A stretch of 64,000 bases of DNA from NCBI GenBank assembly GCA_900450595.1, contig UGGS01000002.1, forward strand, positions 372,001-436,000. Reading direction: 5' to 3'. Origin of the DNA: [Flavobacterium] thermophilum. GTDB lineage: Bacteria > Bacillota > Bacilli > Bacillales > Anoxybacillaceae. How positions within the stretch are numbered: position 1 is the stretch's first letter; every line of letters starts with the position of its first letter. Made by a program: the position numbers and the translations under genes. The notes beneath the pieces are model-generated. The model was not told where the DNA came from. It made no database searches and was given only the letters and a program-made list of their open reading frames with translations. This document shows, piece by piece, positions 45,574 through 55,194 of this stretch.

Positions 45574-47080
45574 ATGAGTGCCAATGATCCCGCTAAAGAG
45601 GCGTTAAAAAAGATCATCAGTCAACATGGCGCTTCAATTTGTTCGGAGCCAAAGCGTCTTCAATCTATGCTTCACGATATGACGACAGAACCGAAAGGGA
45701 AAATCAAAGCTCTCATCAGCGCCGTAGAAGAAGGGGTTTCTCAAGAGATCGCGCAATATCCGGACGAACAGTTGGACGATCACTTTTATCACCGAATGGT
45801 GGCGCGGCTGCATCAAAACGCCGCGATTGATCTCCAAATTGCTGAGTGGGCTGTCGGATGTTGGGGGGAAGTGCTGGATAAGGCGGTTCCAGAACGTGCA
45901 ATATTGGAAGAGGAGGAAGAGGCTGCACAGGGAGCCGCATCCCCTCCTTCCGTTTCGATGCCGTCACCTAGCCCAAGTCCGTCCGCCGCCGCTATACCAC
46001 CGCAACAACCGGTGAGCGTTCCAGCCCCAGTTGCACCGATCCAGCCGAGGAGAAGCAAATTATCTGCCGTTTTCCGGTTCGCGGTCGTATGTTTATTGCT
46101 ATTCGGTGCATATCGGCTGTTCTTTTCACATGAGGAAGAACGAGAGGAAGCATCACAGCCTTCCGTCGCTGCAGATGTGGCGGGTGAGGAAACAGAAAAC
46201 AGTCATGTTGACGAAACGGATGCGGCAACTGCGCAGGAGAATACAGCTCCCGAACAGGTTGCCGCAGAAACTGACTCAAATTTGACATCTTCCGTATCCG
46301 AACAACAAGTCCGGACTTTTATGAAACGGTACATTACTTTGGCGGTAGAATCCATTAATCAGCGCGATTTTTCTCTCATTGAGGACCTCATTGATCCCAA
46401 TGGGCCTGCCATACCAAGAAACGCAAAATTATCTCAACATGTCGGTGAAGAAGGCATTACCGAAAAATTGGTCACCTTGGATGTGCAACAAGTCGAAGTG
46501 GTGGACGAAAGTCGCTTTAAAGTACGAACATACGAAGAATATGAAATTAACTATAATGGCGAATCAGAGAAAATTAAAAGTTTTCGCAGTGAATTCCTAA
46601 TCGCGGTTTCACCGGACCGCACCTTGAAAGTTCAAGAGCTGCTCAGCACTGACCAAATCAACAGCTATGACATTCCAAGCGAGGATTATGGCGCGGACGT
46701 GGCCGAAGGAAGTGAAGCTGGGGCGGTGGAGAGCACCGTAAGGCAACATTACGCCAGCATCAGCAATGATGATTTTGAGACTGCCTATGACTTGTTTTCG
46801 AGCGACCGAAAACGGAAAGTGACGATGGCAGGCTGGGCGGATGGGCCTGCAACATAATATAAAGAATGAAGTGAATACCATAGAAGTTACCGCTCTCGAT
46901 GGCGAATCTGCAACAGCCTATGTGGAGCTGACGTCTTATGATGATAACGGAGACGGGACGGTGCTGGTTCAGCAGTGGGGCGGATACTGGTATCTCATTA
47001 AAGAATCCGGTCGTTGGGTTCTCGACGACGCGGACATTCAAAAACTCGACTCTAGGGTGGGAAAGCTATGGGCGTTTTGA
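45574..47080 (+). pseudogene. TcaA-like single-pass membrane protein with NTF2-like domains, frameshifted
   Basis: An N-terminal helical domain (residues 1-105, with EEGVSQEIAQYPDEQLDDHFYHRMV) resembles the small helical domains found with bacterial signalling kinases. A Pro-rich linker and one helix (FRFAVVCLLLFGAYRLFF) lead to an extracytoplasmic part with two NTF2-like domains, the first close to the TcaA C-terminal domain (VRTFMKRYITLAVESINQRDF). The frame breaks in GATGGGCCTGC at about 46840; removing one G restores DGLQHNIKNE and the second NTF2 domain to TGA at 47078-47080. A real frameshift or a sequencing error are both possible. Confidence 0.8.
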
Positions 47081-47085
47081 CAGAC

Positions 47086-48398
47086 GGAGGAAACGAACGA
47101 TTTCATTGGCATCTATTTTGTTCATTCTAATGCTTTCACTAGTCATCTGTCTATCGGCCTATGCCGTGGTGATTCATCAACAAACAAATTCAAAGCGGCC
47201 GACCGTTCTGCGAGTCAGCCTGAAAACAAAATGCGGCGAACCGTCCACAATTGCAAGCCGACGACAGTCGTATTGTCAAGCAGCCATCGGTCACCTTTTT
47301 TGAACCGTCGTCCAACATAGACGAAAAACTTGATCGGCTGATCGAAACGATGAGCCTTCGTGAAAAAATCGGGCAGTTGGTCATTGTCGATTTCCATCCA
47401 CCCAACCGGATGAACACATAGAGCGAATGATTCGGGACTATCATGCGGGCGGGGTGATCTTATATGACCGCAACATGGAAACACCCGAACAAGTCGCCAA
47501 TTTAACTAGCCGGTTGCAACGGTTGGCGATGGAAAACCGCTTCCAAATCCCGCTCGTCTTTAGCATCGACCAAGAAGGGGGAAAAATTGTCCGAATGCGG
47601 CAATACGTTTCCCCCATCCCTTCTCAACAAATATTAGGCAAAAGCGGAGACGGCGCAAAAGTGTACCAAACCGCTCGGCGGACAGGGGCAGAACTCGCCG
47701 CGATGGGCATTCAAATCAATTTTGCCCCGGTGCTGGACTTATCTGCCATAGACAGCCGGTCATTTGGAACCGATCCGGTTGTAGCGGGAAGGTTAGGGGA
47801 AAAGGTCGTCACGGGGCTGGCCGATGCGGGGGTGACGCCGGTGCTCAAGCACTTTCCGGGAAACGGGCGCAGCCAGACAGACCCGCACCATGACACGTCT
47901 TCTGTTCAAGCATCCGAGCAGGATCTTGAAAACAAGGACATTTTTCCTTTTAAGCGCATTATCACAAATATAGACCATCATCGTTTTTTCGTTATGGTCA
48001 CCCATATTAAATATCCGACATATGACAAAGAAAATCCAGCCAGCCTGTCTCCGGCTATTATTCAGGGATTGCTGCGGGGAAAATTGGGCTATGAAGGCAT
48101 AGTGGTGACCGATGACTTGGAGATGGGGGCGGTGAGCAAGTATTTCACCTACGAGGAACTCGGATACCGGGCGATCGCCTCTGGCGCCGATTTGTTGCTT
48201 GTCTGTCATACTTTTGACAATCAAAGAAAAGTGATGGACGGAATCTGGAATGCCGTGCAAACCGGAAAGCTGTCCGAGGAGCGAATCAACGAATCGGTAA
48301 GGCGGGTGTTAAAATATAAATTAACCCAATTTCCTTCCATGCAAAGCATTTACGCAAATCCTGCCACAGCGAAGCGGGTGGTGGGAAAACAAGGGTAA
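47086..48398 (+). pseudogene. GH3 beta-N-acetylhexosaminidase (NagZ type), membrane-anchored, frameshifted
   Basis: An N-terminal helix (SLASILFILMLSLVICLSAYAVV) is in one frame, the next part (VKQPSVTFFEPSS, MSLREKIGQLVIVDF) in another and the main body from about 47415 in the first again, so two compensating shifts are present near 47230 and 47408. The GH3 body has FSIDQEGGKIVR, NFAPVLDLS, KHFPGNGRSQTDPHHD and VVTDDLEMGAVS, which holds the catalytic Asp. Such enzymes remove GlcNAc from peptidoglycan fragments. The start is unclear; an ACGGAGGA site lies at 47084-47091. Confidence 0.78.
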
Positions 48399-49690
48399 AT
48401 GGAGAGGGGACATCAAAAGTTTCATAGAAATCGTACATCACCATCTCATGGAGCGGCGTACGGCATTCCCGGAGTCGTATTCACCCGTGGCCGACGTTCG
48501 CTAGAGGTGCAAAAGAGACGGCAAGGGAGACGGGGACAGAAAGACGGTTATAAGACAACCACCGTTCATGTTGCCAAATGGACAAGCTGTTGCGATTGTC
48601 TCTTGTTTTTTCTTTTTCAGCTGACATCGGTGGCCGGGCAGTCGAGGAGTTGGTCGAGGTGTACTGGCAAAGCAAAGGGCTGGTATCGTCGCAGAAGCCG
48701 AAAGTCCAGAAATTCTTGAAAGTGATTAGATATTCCGTTGACGTGACGGAGCGAACGCAGATGGCCCGTTTTGAGATCGTCACGCTTGACCGTCGTTATC
48801 GTCAATGAGAGGGAGAAATCGCTGTCCTGGATGGCGGGCTAACTGCCATCGTGCAGACAACGATGGAATACCAGTGGATGAAAACCGTAGTCGGTTTAGG
48901 CGATGCCGCCATTGTTGACTTGTTAGCTGAGATCGGAAGTTTTGCCCATTACTGGAATTCGCGACAGTTGATCAAACTAGCGGACCTAACGCTCAAAGAT
49001 CACTCCTCCGGTCAGCACAAAGGACAAAAACAGGTCTCGAAACGGGGACGAAAACGGCTGTGCTCCATACTGTTTTGGGTGATGATTCCCTGGTTCACCA
49101 CAATGAGGCGTTTCGCGCATTGCATGAGTATGACACGACCCGGGCGGTAATCCCACTGTCGAAGAGGTAGTCAATTTTTGGTGCTATGCGGCAAGTTGTT
49201 AAAGGTGCTGTTTACGATCCGCACAAAGCAACGGACGTTTGACGCAGAGCGAATGGTGCAGGACATCCTGCCCCAAGTTCGACATCGGGCGGCCTAGTGC
49301 CTTCCCCCGTGAAAAGAAGAGACGCTTGACAATAGGATGACACCGGGGCAGCTAGCGTAATACGACCCATTCGACCTTAAGACCCGAACTGAGCCGGTCT
49401 TTGCCTGATGACGAGACCGAACGGGGGAATATTGGTGTGAAGATGACGGGAGACATGGGGGGTTTTTCCTCATCAGCGATGCAGAGATCCAAGGATGCAT
49501 CGAATACGTTTCCTCCGTAACAGGAAAATGTACTCAGTCGTGACTGTGAAGCGCACCCTAGGTCTGTAAGATATCCACAAAACTGAAAAAGGATGTAAGG
49601 GATTTTGTCGAAAAATATTTTTTCGGCACCCCTGAGAGGCCGAAAAGCCTTGATACATCAACATTTCTAGAGGGAGGATGTTTATACTGG
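48399..49690. other. Degraded region dominated by an IS110 remnant
   Basis: No intact gene. The middle holds a transposase remnant (separate entry). The outer 150 bases on the left and the 400 on the right show no recognised content. Confidence 0.5.
48570..49290 (+). pseudogene. IS110-family transposase remnant
   Basis: Short frames read VVGLGDAAIVDLLAEIGSFAHY, RQLIKLADLTLKDHSSGQHKGQ and KRGRKRL, then VLCGKLLKVLF in another frame. These are the C-terminal transposase_20 motifs of IS110 elements (GIGxxxAxxxLAEIG and KRGRxxLR). Stops and frameshifts break it several times, and the N-terminal DEDD domain is not recognisable. Confidence 0.75.
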
Positions 49691-50203
49691 ATGAGAAGAT
49701 TTATTTCCATTTTAATTTCTTTAGTAATAATCTACGGAATGTTTTTCACAGATTTTCATATTTCCGAAGCCACTGACAAAAGCTATACAATATTATGGAA
49801 AACATATTATTTTAAAGACTCTGAGCATGTTATAATTAAAGACAACCTTAATTTTACTGATGGATTAAACAATGGATTAGCCTTGTTAGGTAAGGTGTTT
49901 AAAATGTTGTTTGTGGGTGGCTGGGATCTGTATACCTCATTAGATGACTTTATTTCACTTCTCAAAGTGAGTATTTTTATAAATATCATATTGAGGATTT
50001 TGTTAATCCCAGTAAGTATCGTAATAGCAATGTTAGCAATGTTAATAGCACTCCCTGTATACTTATATAAACTTTTATTTTTTAAAGCGGCAGTAAGTTA
50101 TTATCTTGGCTTTTGTGTGTCTTTTTTTGGCCTGTTATTTATTTCGAAATATATTGACGATTCCGATTCCAAGAGCAAACAATCTCAAACAGTAGAATCC
50201 TGA
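49691..50203 (+). CDS. Unrecognised small membrane protein
   Basis: 170 residues, strongly hydrophobic. The N-terminus is signal-like (MRRFISILISLVIIYGMFF), followed by a polar loop with an FKDSEHVIIKDNLNFTDGL stretch and then two to three helices (IIVLRILLIPVSIVIAM-like and YYLGFCVSFFGLLFI). AGAGGGAGG at 49669-49677 precedes the ATG, but the spacing is long. AT-rich, unlike its surroundings, so probably acquired. I do not recognise the family. Confidence 0.6.
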   Translation: MRRFISILISLVIIYGMFFTDFHISEATDKSYTILWKTYYFKDSEHVIIKDNLNFTDGLNNGLALLGKVFKMLFVGGWDLYTSLDDFISLLKVSIFINIILRILLIPVSIVIAMLAMLIALPVYLYKLLFFKAAVSYYLGFCVSFFGLLFISKYIDDSDSKSKQSQTVES

Positions 50204-50231
50204 TTACTTGTATGGTTGCCTGTTACTTGTC

Positions 50232-50381
50232 GAAAAAAGCCATTTATAACCTATGCAACAGCTTAGGCTATTCTGTCAACGAAGTGATTGAAACATGTGA
50301 AAAAAGTCATCGGTCGCAAAGCCGTCATTGAATACACCGACCGCCGCCCGGGCGCCCTTTGTCGCCTCATCACAAAAAATT
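50232..50381 (+). pseudogene. galE 3' fragment, remnant 3
   Basis: GTCAACGAAGTGATTGAAAC and GACCGCCGCCCGGGCG match intact galE from about 27350 to 27515, with small deletions. It ends where an ISL3-type MITE starts at 50382. Confidence 0.85.
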
Positions 50382-50534
50382 GGCTCTTCACTACAAAGTG
50401 TACTTGACAAAGAAAGACGATTATGATAAAGAAAATCAAAACAGCATTTTTCCTTTTTATACCACACATCTCTTTGAGCAACATTGCTATCATGTTTGTC
50501 TTTAAAAGTCAAGTACATCTTTTGCTGATGAACC
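50382..50534 (+). mobile_element. ISL3-type MITE, copy 1 (153 bp)
   Basis: Ends GGCTCTTCACTACAAAGTG and, complemented, GGTTCATCAGCAAAAGATG. Near identical to the copies at 55815 and 60152. No matching 8-bp duplication flanks it (AAAAAATT left, TATTCTAA right), so one flank was changed after insertion. Confidence 0.82.
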
Positions 50535-50741
50535 TATTCTAAAAATATTTGTAATATTATGGTACAATTATTGTGAGATATCGATCTTCTTCAAATCACA
50601 CTGGAGAACATAATTTTTTTAAAAGGTGGTGACATGAATGGGGCATAGGCGACTAACGGGTGAGTTGTTTCAATAAGAAAACAGTATATGATTATTAAAA
50701 ACGTTCAGATTTTAAATAAATTAGAAAGGAGAATCTACATC

Positions 50742-51227
50742 ATGTCAGTTGATTGGAAAAGTGTAGAACATAGAATTTATACGATGTGTATGATTCAAAA
50801 CGAAGATAAAGTTTTATTAATTAAGCGACCTAACCATTTCGGTTTTCCGGGATATTTAGCACCAGGGGGAAAAGTGGAATTTCCAGAAAGTATCGTAGAA
50901 GGGGCTATTAGAGAAGTCAAGGAATAGACAGGTTTAACCGTTTCAAATTTAATCTATAAAGGTTTGGATGAATATGTTAATCCAAAAGAAAATGTACGAT
51001 ACATGGTTTTTAACTATTGGACCAATACATTCGAAGGAGAACTCCTTGAAAATCCACCAGAAGGTGAATTGCTTTGGGTGCCGATTGATGAAGCATTAAA
51101 CTTACCTATGCAAGATTGGTTCAACGAAAGGTTCAATATGTTCTTTGAACCAGGAACATTCGAAATTCAACGCGTTTGGGATGCGGATTTGAACAAACAA
51201 GTGTCTGTTAAAATTACCCGAATGTAA
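50742..51227 (+). pseudogene. NUDIX hydrolase with an in-frame stop in the Nudix box
   Basis: MutT-like pyrophosphohydrolase, start ATG 50742 after AAAGGAGAA. The Nudix box GGKVEFPESIVEGAIREVKE runs into TAG at 50925-50927, at the position of the second catalytic Glu of REVKEE; the next codons TGLTVSNLIYKGL continue in the same frame to TAA at 51225-51227. A single change from GAG would explain it. The 3' part has an ELLWVPIDEALNLP motif typical of 8-oxo-dGTPase-like proteins. The product is predicted non-functional. Confidence 0.88.
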
Positions 51228-51386
51228 GGAGAATATTACTTGTTAAGGGAATTTTTTATCGTCTGATGAAAATAAAGTTGTTCACTGAAAAATAAAGTTA
51301 TATACTCAATAAATCAATAAAAGTGTTGACGAATTTTTATGCTAACAATTTTTTCTTTATTTCCGATCAAACAAATATTTGAATAA

Positions 51387-52391
51387 ACCCGTGGTGCTAG
51401 TTGAGTGTCAGCGCTCAACCAGCCCTAGTGTGACCAAGGAATAAGCCAACAAGATGCCATCGAGTGCCACTTCAAACCCGGCCATGGAATTCGCTCGAAT
51501 GTCGGTGATCCGGTATTGGTCTACGAGAATCGAAAACACCGTCTCGATGACTTTGCGTTTTTTTTGGATCCATTCTTCCCATGCCTTGGATGGGCCGTGC
51601 TTTTGATTGTGTCGAGACGGTGTCCAGAACGCGGCTTGGTGTTCTTCGTACAGCTTTTCTCGAAGAGCGTGGCTGATGTACCCTTTGTCCCCAAAGTTGT
51701 AGGGATGAGGGATTTGAGTCATCACCGTTTCAGCGGCTTTGACGTCGTGGCAGGACGCTTCCGTCACGACATAGCCCATGGCCAGCCCTTGATTGGTCAC
51801 TTGAAGATGCAGCTTGAAACCGTAGTACCATTGCTTTTTGGAAGCACAATACCCCATATCCGTGATCCCTCGAAATCGCTTGACGCGCTGCATTCTTGCG
51901 GGATGGCACAACGGAAGAGGCAAGCTGTCGACGACCGCATAAGCATGGTGTTGGCCACGTTTCGCCAGCTCATGACGGATCCATTTGATGGCGAAACCAA
52001 GCGCTCGGCAGCGGCGGTTGTATCGGGAGCGTTCAAGAAACGAGCCGTTTGTGAACAAATTTCCCGTGACAAAACGATGCCAGGCTCGTTCGGAAGAAAA
52101 GCCCAGCAGCTTCCCCAAAAGGTGAACCGCCATGACCACTTCGTCTTCTTGCTTGACCAAGTGACGGTTGCGGCGATGAAGATACATTTGAATCAACGAC
52201 AGTTGGGCAGAAACAAAACAGAAAATAGCGGCATATTGTTTTTGAAGTTTGGCTGGATCTGTAGTAAAATGAAAGTGCTCTTGCATGGGGGATCTCTCCT
52301 TTCGAATGTTGGGTGACACTTTCATTCTACTGGAGATCCGCCAGCAAGGGCTATTTTTATGCTTGTCTGAGTTTTATCTAGCACCACGGGT
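51387..52391 (-). mobile_element. IS982-family element (about 1005 bp)
   Basis: Inverted repeats ACCCGTGGTGCTAG on the left and the exact complement ending at 52391. I could not find a clear target duplication. A short gene fragment follows on the right. Confidence 0.88.
51408..52286 (-). CDS. IS982-family transposase
   Basis: 292-residue DDE transposase. Motifs include YAVVDSLPLPLCH (Asp), the GYCASKKQWYYGFKLHL block, FGDKGYIS (Asp) and RKVIETVFSILVDQ (Glu), all characteristic of IS982. The ATG at 52286 (MQEHFHFTT) is chosen for GGAGAG upstream on the coding strand; the longer frame begins at 52325. Full length and apparently intact. Confidence 0.93.
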   Translation of the reverse strand: MQEHFHFTTDPAKLQKQYAAIFCFVSAQLSLIQMYLHRRNRHLVKQEDEVVMAVHLLGKLLGFSSERAWHRFVTGNLFTNGSFLERSRYNRRCRALGFAIKWIRHELAKRGQHHAYAVVDSLPLPLCHPARMQRVKRFRGITDMGYCASKKQWYYGFKLHLQVTNQGLAMGYVVTEASCHDVKAAETVMTQIPHPYNFGDKGYISHALREKLYEEHQAAFWTPSRHNQKHGPSKAWEEWIQKKRKVIETVFSILVDQYRITDIRANSMAGFEVALDGILLAYSLVTLGLVER

Positions 52392-52509
52392 ATATATTTA
52401 TTTTAATGACCCATTGACAGGTACGAAAAATAAAAAAGCACCTAAGTCTGAATTTATTCAAGCTTGGATACAAATGGGCAAACAAGCTATTACCTATAAC
52501 CGCAATTAA
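52392..52509 (+). pseudogene. Short C-terminal fragment cut by IS982
   Basis: The frame reads FNDPLTGTKNKKAPKSEFIQAW and ends AITYNRN with TAA. The 5' part is not found across the IS982. Family not recognised. A terminator follows. Confidence 0.45.
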
Positions 52510-52537
52510 CCGGTTATAGGTAGTGGCTTATCTTTTT
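52493..52537 (+). terminator. Terminator after the fragment
   Basis: A perfect 10-bp stem (CCTATAACCG with CGGTTATAGG) and a T tract 13 bases later. Confidence 0.65.
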
Positions 52538-52671
52538 TATGTCAAACAATAATTTAATCTTCGAACTACTTCGTGTGAAAAAAAATATAATTTTTCTCCA
52601 TAAATTTTGCACATTTACTTTTTATGATGACGTTACTATGACTTACATCACAAGTTTATGGAGGGAAAGCG

Positions 52672-54249
52672 ATGAAGAAATTATTGTTAGGAACTGTTTT
52701 GGCAGGAGTTGTTGCGATTGGTGCAGCTTGCTCAAATAATTCTTCGATGCAAGGACACGACATGTCCAACATGAATATGAAGGAAGAAAACACCGCACAG
52801 GACTCCAGTAAGAAACTGCCTTTGGCAACAAACACAGAAGTTTTATCCGGTAAAGAGATTAATCTTACTGCTAAGGAAGCATTATTACAAATAAATGATC
52901 AAGTCAAACTTCCGGTCTACACGTACAATGGATCGGTACCCGGTGCGCAAATCCGCGTAAAGCAAGGGGATAATGTGAAAATTGTTTTAAAAAATGAATT
53001 GCCAGAACCGATCACGATTCACTGGCACGGCTACCCTGTTCCAAATAACCAAGATGGAGTACCGGGTGTCACGATGGACGCCATTAAACCGGGTGAAACG
53101 TTTACGTATGAATTTACAGCAACCGTGCCGGGAACGTATTGGTATCATTCCCATCAAAAAAGCGCCGAACAAGTGGACAAAGGACTGTACGGAACATTAA
53201 TCGTAGAACCGAAAAATGAAGAAAAAGTCGATCGAGATTATACACTTGTGTTAGATGAATGGATGAGCAATCCGGATGAAGGAAATATGGATATGAGTGG
53301 AATGGATCATAGTAATATGAATAATGGAAATAGCTCTGATAATCAACAAATGGATATGAGCAGCATGGGCCATGATATGATGAATATGTACGATATTTTC
53401 ACGATTAACGGGAAAAGCGGTTCCGCTGTCAAACCTTTAAAAGTGAAGAAAGGCGAAAAGGTGCGGCTTCGCCTTGTAAACGCAGGATACATGCCTCACA
53501 AGCTTCACCTGCATGGTCATGAGTTTAAAATTGTCGCAACTGACGGGCAGCCGTTAAAAGATCCGCAACCAATCAAAGATGAACTTTTAAATATTGCTCC
53601 GGGTGAACGTTATGATATTGAATTTATCGCGAATAACCCGGGTGAATGGCTGCTGGAATGCCACGGCAATATGAAAGGCACCGATGGCATGAAAGTGAAA
53701 ATTCAATACGAAGACCAGACAAACAATACGGATAAAGAAAATGCAAAAGAAAACCTCCCTGTTGTGGATATGACAACATACGGAAAATATGAAGTAGGTC
53801 AATTTACACTAGACCAAAAATATGATGTAGAGTACACAATGGATTTAGGAACAGCCATGGGCAAAGATGGCATGGTCTACACGATTAATGGGAAAACGTA
53901 TCCTGAAACAGCACCCGTAAATGTGAAGAAAGGAGATCTAGTAAAAGTAAAATTGGTGAACAATTCACCGAAAGATTTACATCCTATGCATTTACACGGA
54001 CATTTCTTCCAAGTATTAAGTAAAAATGGTAAGCCAATTACAGGCTCCCCATTGATTAAGGATACCTTGAATTTAAAACCGGGTGAAGAATATGTAGTCG
54101 CATTTAAAGCAGATAATCCGGGAAATTGGATGTTCCATTGCCATGACTTGCACCATGCTTCAGCCGGAATGGTCACAGAAGTAAAATATACCGATTACAA
54201 ATCGGACTATACCCCAGATCCGAATGACACAACGAATAAAGGTGAATAA
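52672..54249 (+). CDS. Multicopper oxidase lipoprotein (copper detoxification type)
   Basis: 525 residues with lipobox AIGAAC, so anchored outside the membrane. The cupredoxin copper motifs are intact: TIHWHGYPVP, GTYWYHSHQ, LHLHGHEF, HPMHLHGHFF and the type 1 site FHCHDLHHASAGM. A Met/His-rich insert (MDMSGMDHSNMNNGNSSDN and following) could bind Cu(I), as in CueO-like cuprous oxidases. GGAGGG at 52659-52664 precedes the ATG. It opens a copper island with a copper-storage protein, CopZ, CopA and CsoR, so oxidation of toxic Cu(I) is the likely job. Confidence 0.94.
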   Translation: MKKLLLGTVLAGVVAIGAACSNNSSMQGHDMSNMNMKEENTAQDSSKKLPLATNTEVLSGKEINLTAKEALLQINDQVKLPVYTYNGSVPGAQIRVKQGDNVKIVLKNELPEPITIHWHGYPVPNNQDGVPGVTMDAIKPGETFTYEFTATVPGTYWYHSHQKSAEQVDKGLYGTLIVEPKNEEKVDRDYTLVLDEWMSNPDEGNMDMSGMDHSNMNNGNSSDNQQMDMSSMGHDMMNMYDIFTINGKSGSAVKPLKVKKGEKVRLRLVNAGYMPHKLHLHGHEFKIVATDGQPLKDPQPIKDELLNIAPGERYDIEFIANNPGEWLLECHGNMKGTDGMKVKIQYEDQTNNTDKENAKENLPVVDMTTYGKYEVGQFTLDQKYDVEYTMDLGTAMGKDGMVYTINGKTYPETAPVNVKKGDLVKVKLVNNSPKDLHPMHLHGHFFQVLSKNGKPITGSPLIKDTLNLKPGEEYVVAFKADNPGNWMFHCHDLHHASAGMVTEVKYTDYKSDYTPDPNDTTNKGE

Positions 54250-54269
54250 CGATTTATCGTAGTAAGTAA

Positions 54270-54327
54270 AAGAGGCTGAGTTCAAAAGGTCGATTTAGCA
54301 ACCTTTTGAGACAGCCTCTTATTTTTT
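54270..54327 (+). terminator. Terminator after the multicopper oxidase gene
   Basis: AAGAGGCTG pairs with CAGCCTCTT, with an inner TTCAAAAGGT/ACCTTTTGAG stem and a T run. Confidence 0.85.
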
Positions 54328-54369
54328 GTCCTTGGTTCGTATTTCCAGTATATTATTTTTTAGTTAGAA

Positions 54370-54519
54370 CTCACATTTCGCACCCTGAATAAAAATTCAA
54401 AATAAGCCTGATTTGATCGAATAAAAATTAGTTATTTTACAATATTTGTATAAAAATTTATTTTTATGCGAATATTTGGGTTATTTTTTGTATATTATGC
54501 AAAGGTTGCGAAATATGAG
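54370..54519. mobile_element. 150-bp MITE with IS1634-type ends
   Basis: Left end CTCACATTTCGCACCCT is identical to the IS1634 at 30056; the right end complement is CTCATATTTCGCAACCT. A perfect 6-bp duplication TTAGAA flanks it (54364-54369 and 54520-54525). The inside is AT-rich and non-coding. Confidence 0.88.
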
Positions 54520-54564
54520 TTAGAAAAAATAAAAATGAATTTAAATCAAAAGGAGTGATTATAT

Positions 54565-54912
54565 ATGACAACGGTTATTGATTCATCATTTCAACAATTT
54601 CAAACGTGTATTGATGCTTGTAACAAATGTATGCAAGCATGTGAAGAATGTCTGACTTCATGTTTAAAAGCAGCTGACGTACAGGCTAGAACACATTGTA
54701 TCAACATTTTAAGGGATTGTGCAGATATTTGTGCCATGGCGGCTCAATGGATGTCTCGCGGAAGCATGTATGCGAAGGAGTTTTGCCAACTTTGCGCGAC
54801 AATTTGCGATGCTTGTGCCGCTGAATGTGCAAAATTCCAAGATACACACTGTCAGGAATGTGCCAATTTATGCCGTCAGTGTGCTGAAGAATGCCGTAAA
54901 ATGTCATCATAA
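54565..54912 (+). CDS. Four-helix-bundle copper storage protein (DUF326/Csp type)
   Basis: 115 residues with 19 or so cysteines in CxxxC-like spacing along amphipathic helices (CIDACNKCMQACEECLTSC, CQLCATICDACAAEC, CQECANLCRQCAEEC). This is the pattern of Csp proteins, which hold many Cu(I) ions inside a helical bundle. No signal peptide, so a cytosolic Csp3-type store. AAAGGAGTG at 54549-54557 supports the start. It lies between the oxidase and the copZ end and has its own terminator. Confidence 0.93.
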   Translation: MTTVIDSSFQQFQTCIDACNKCMQACEECLTSCLKAADVQARTHCINILRDCADICAMAAQWMSRGSMYAKEFCQLCATICDACAAECAKFQDTHCQECANLCRQCAEECRKMSS

Positions 54913-54920
54913 TACTATTT

Positions 54921-54958
54921 GAGGGTGTCTCAAAAGTGATCACTTTTGAGACACCCTC
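54921..54958. terminator. Bidirectional terminator between csp and copZ
   Basis: A 38-base perfect palindrome (half: GAGGGTGTCTCAAAAGTGA) between converging genes. Confidence 0.85.
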
Positions 54959-54969
54959 TCTCTTTCATG

Positions 54970-55173
54970 TTACTTCACATTATATCCTTGCTCTTCAATC
55001 GCTTCTTTCAGTTTTTCTACGCTGACCTTTGTTTCATCATACTCCACATCGACAGTTCCTTCTTGCAAATGCACTTCTACACGGCTGACGCCATCCAACG
55101 CTTGAAGGGCATTGGTCACCGCTGCTTTGCAATGTCCGCATGTCATTCCTTGTACTTGTAATGTAATGGTCAT
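54970..55173 (-). CDS. copZ: Copper chaperone CopZ
   Basis: 67-residue cytosolic HMA-domain protein with the Cu(I)-binding MTCGHC loop near the N-terminus and a beta-alpha-beta-beta-alpha-beta pattern (VEVHLQEGTVDVEYDETKV). It delivers copper to CopA. It lies downstream of copA in the csoR-copA-copZ order, with GGAGGA upstream of its ATG. Confidence 0.96.
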   Translation of the reverse strand: MTITLQVQGMTCGHCKAAVTNALQALDGVSRVEVHLQEGTVDVEYDETKVSVEKLKEAIEEQGYNVK

Positions 55174-55194
55174 CGTCCATTCCTCCTTGAATGT

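Noticed and set aside
45639..46288. Several short frames on both strands over the TcaA-like gene
   Set aside because: Composition shadows of the GC-rich coding sequence; the long frame has the clear domains.
50263..50493. 76-codon hydrophobic frame inside the MITE, present in three copies
   Set aside because: It is a by-product of MITE identity; no ribosome site and no conservation pressure is visible, except where it leads into the copA 3' half.
51516..52316. 266-codon plus-strand frame in IS982
   Set aside because: Antisense shadow of the transposase with no family motif.
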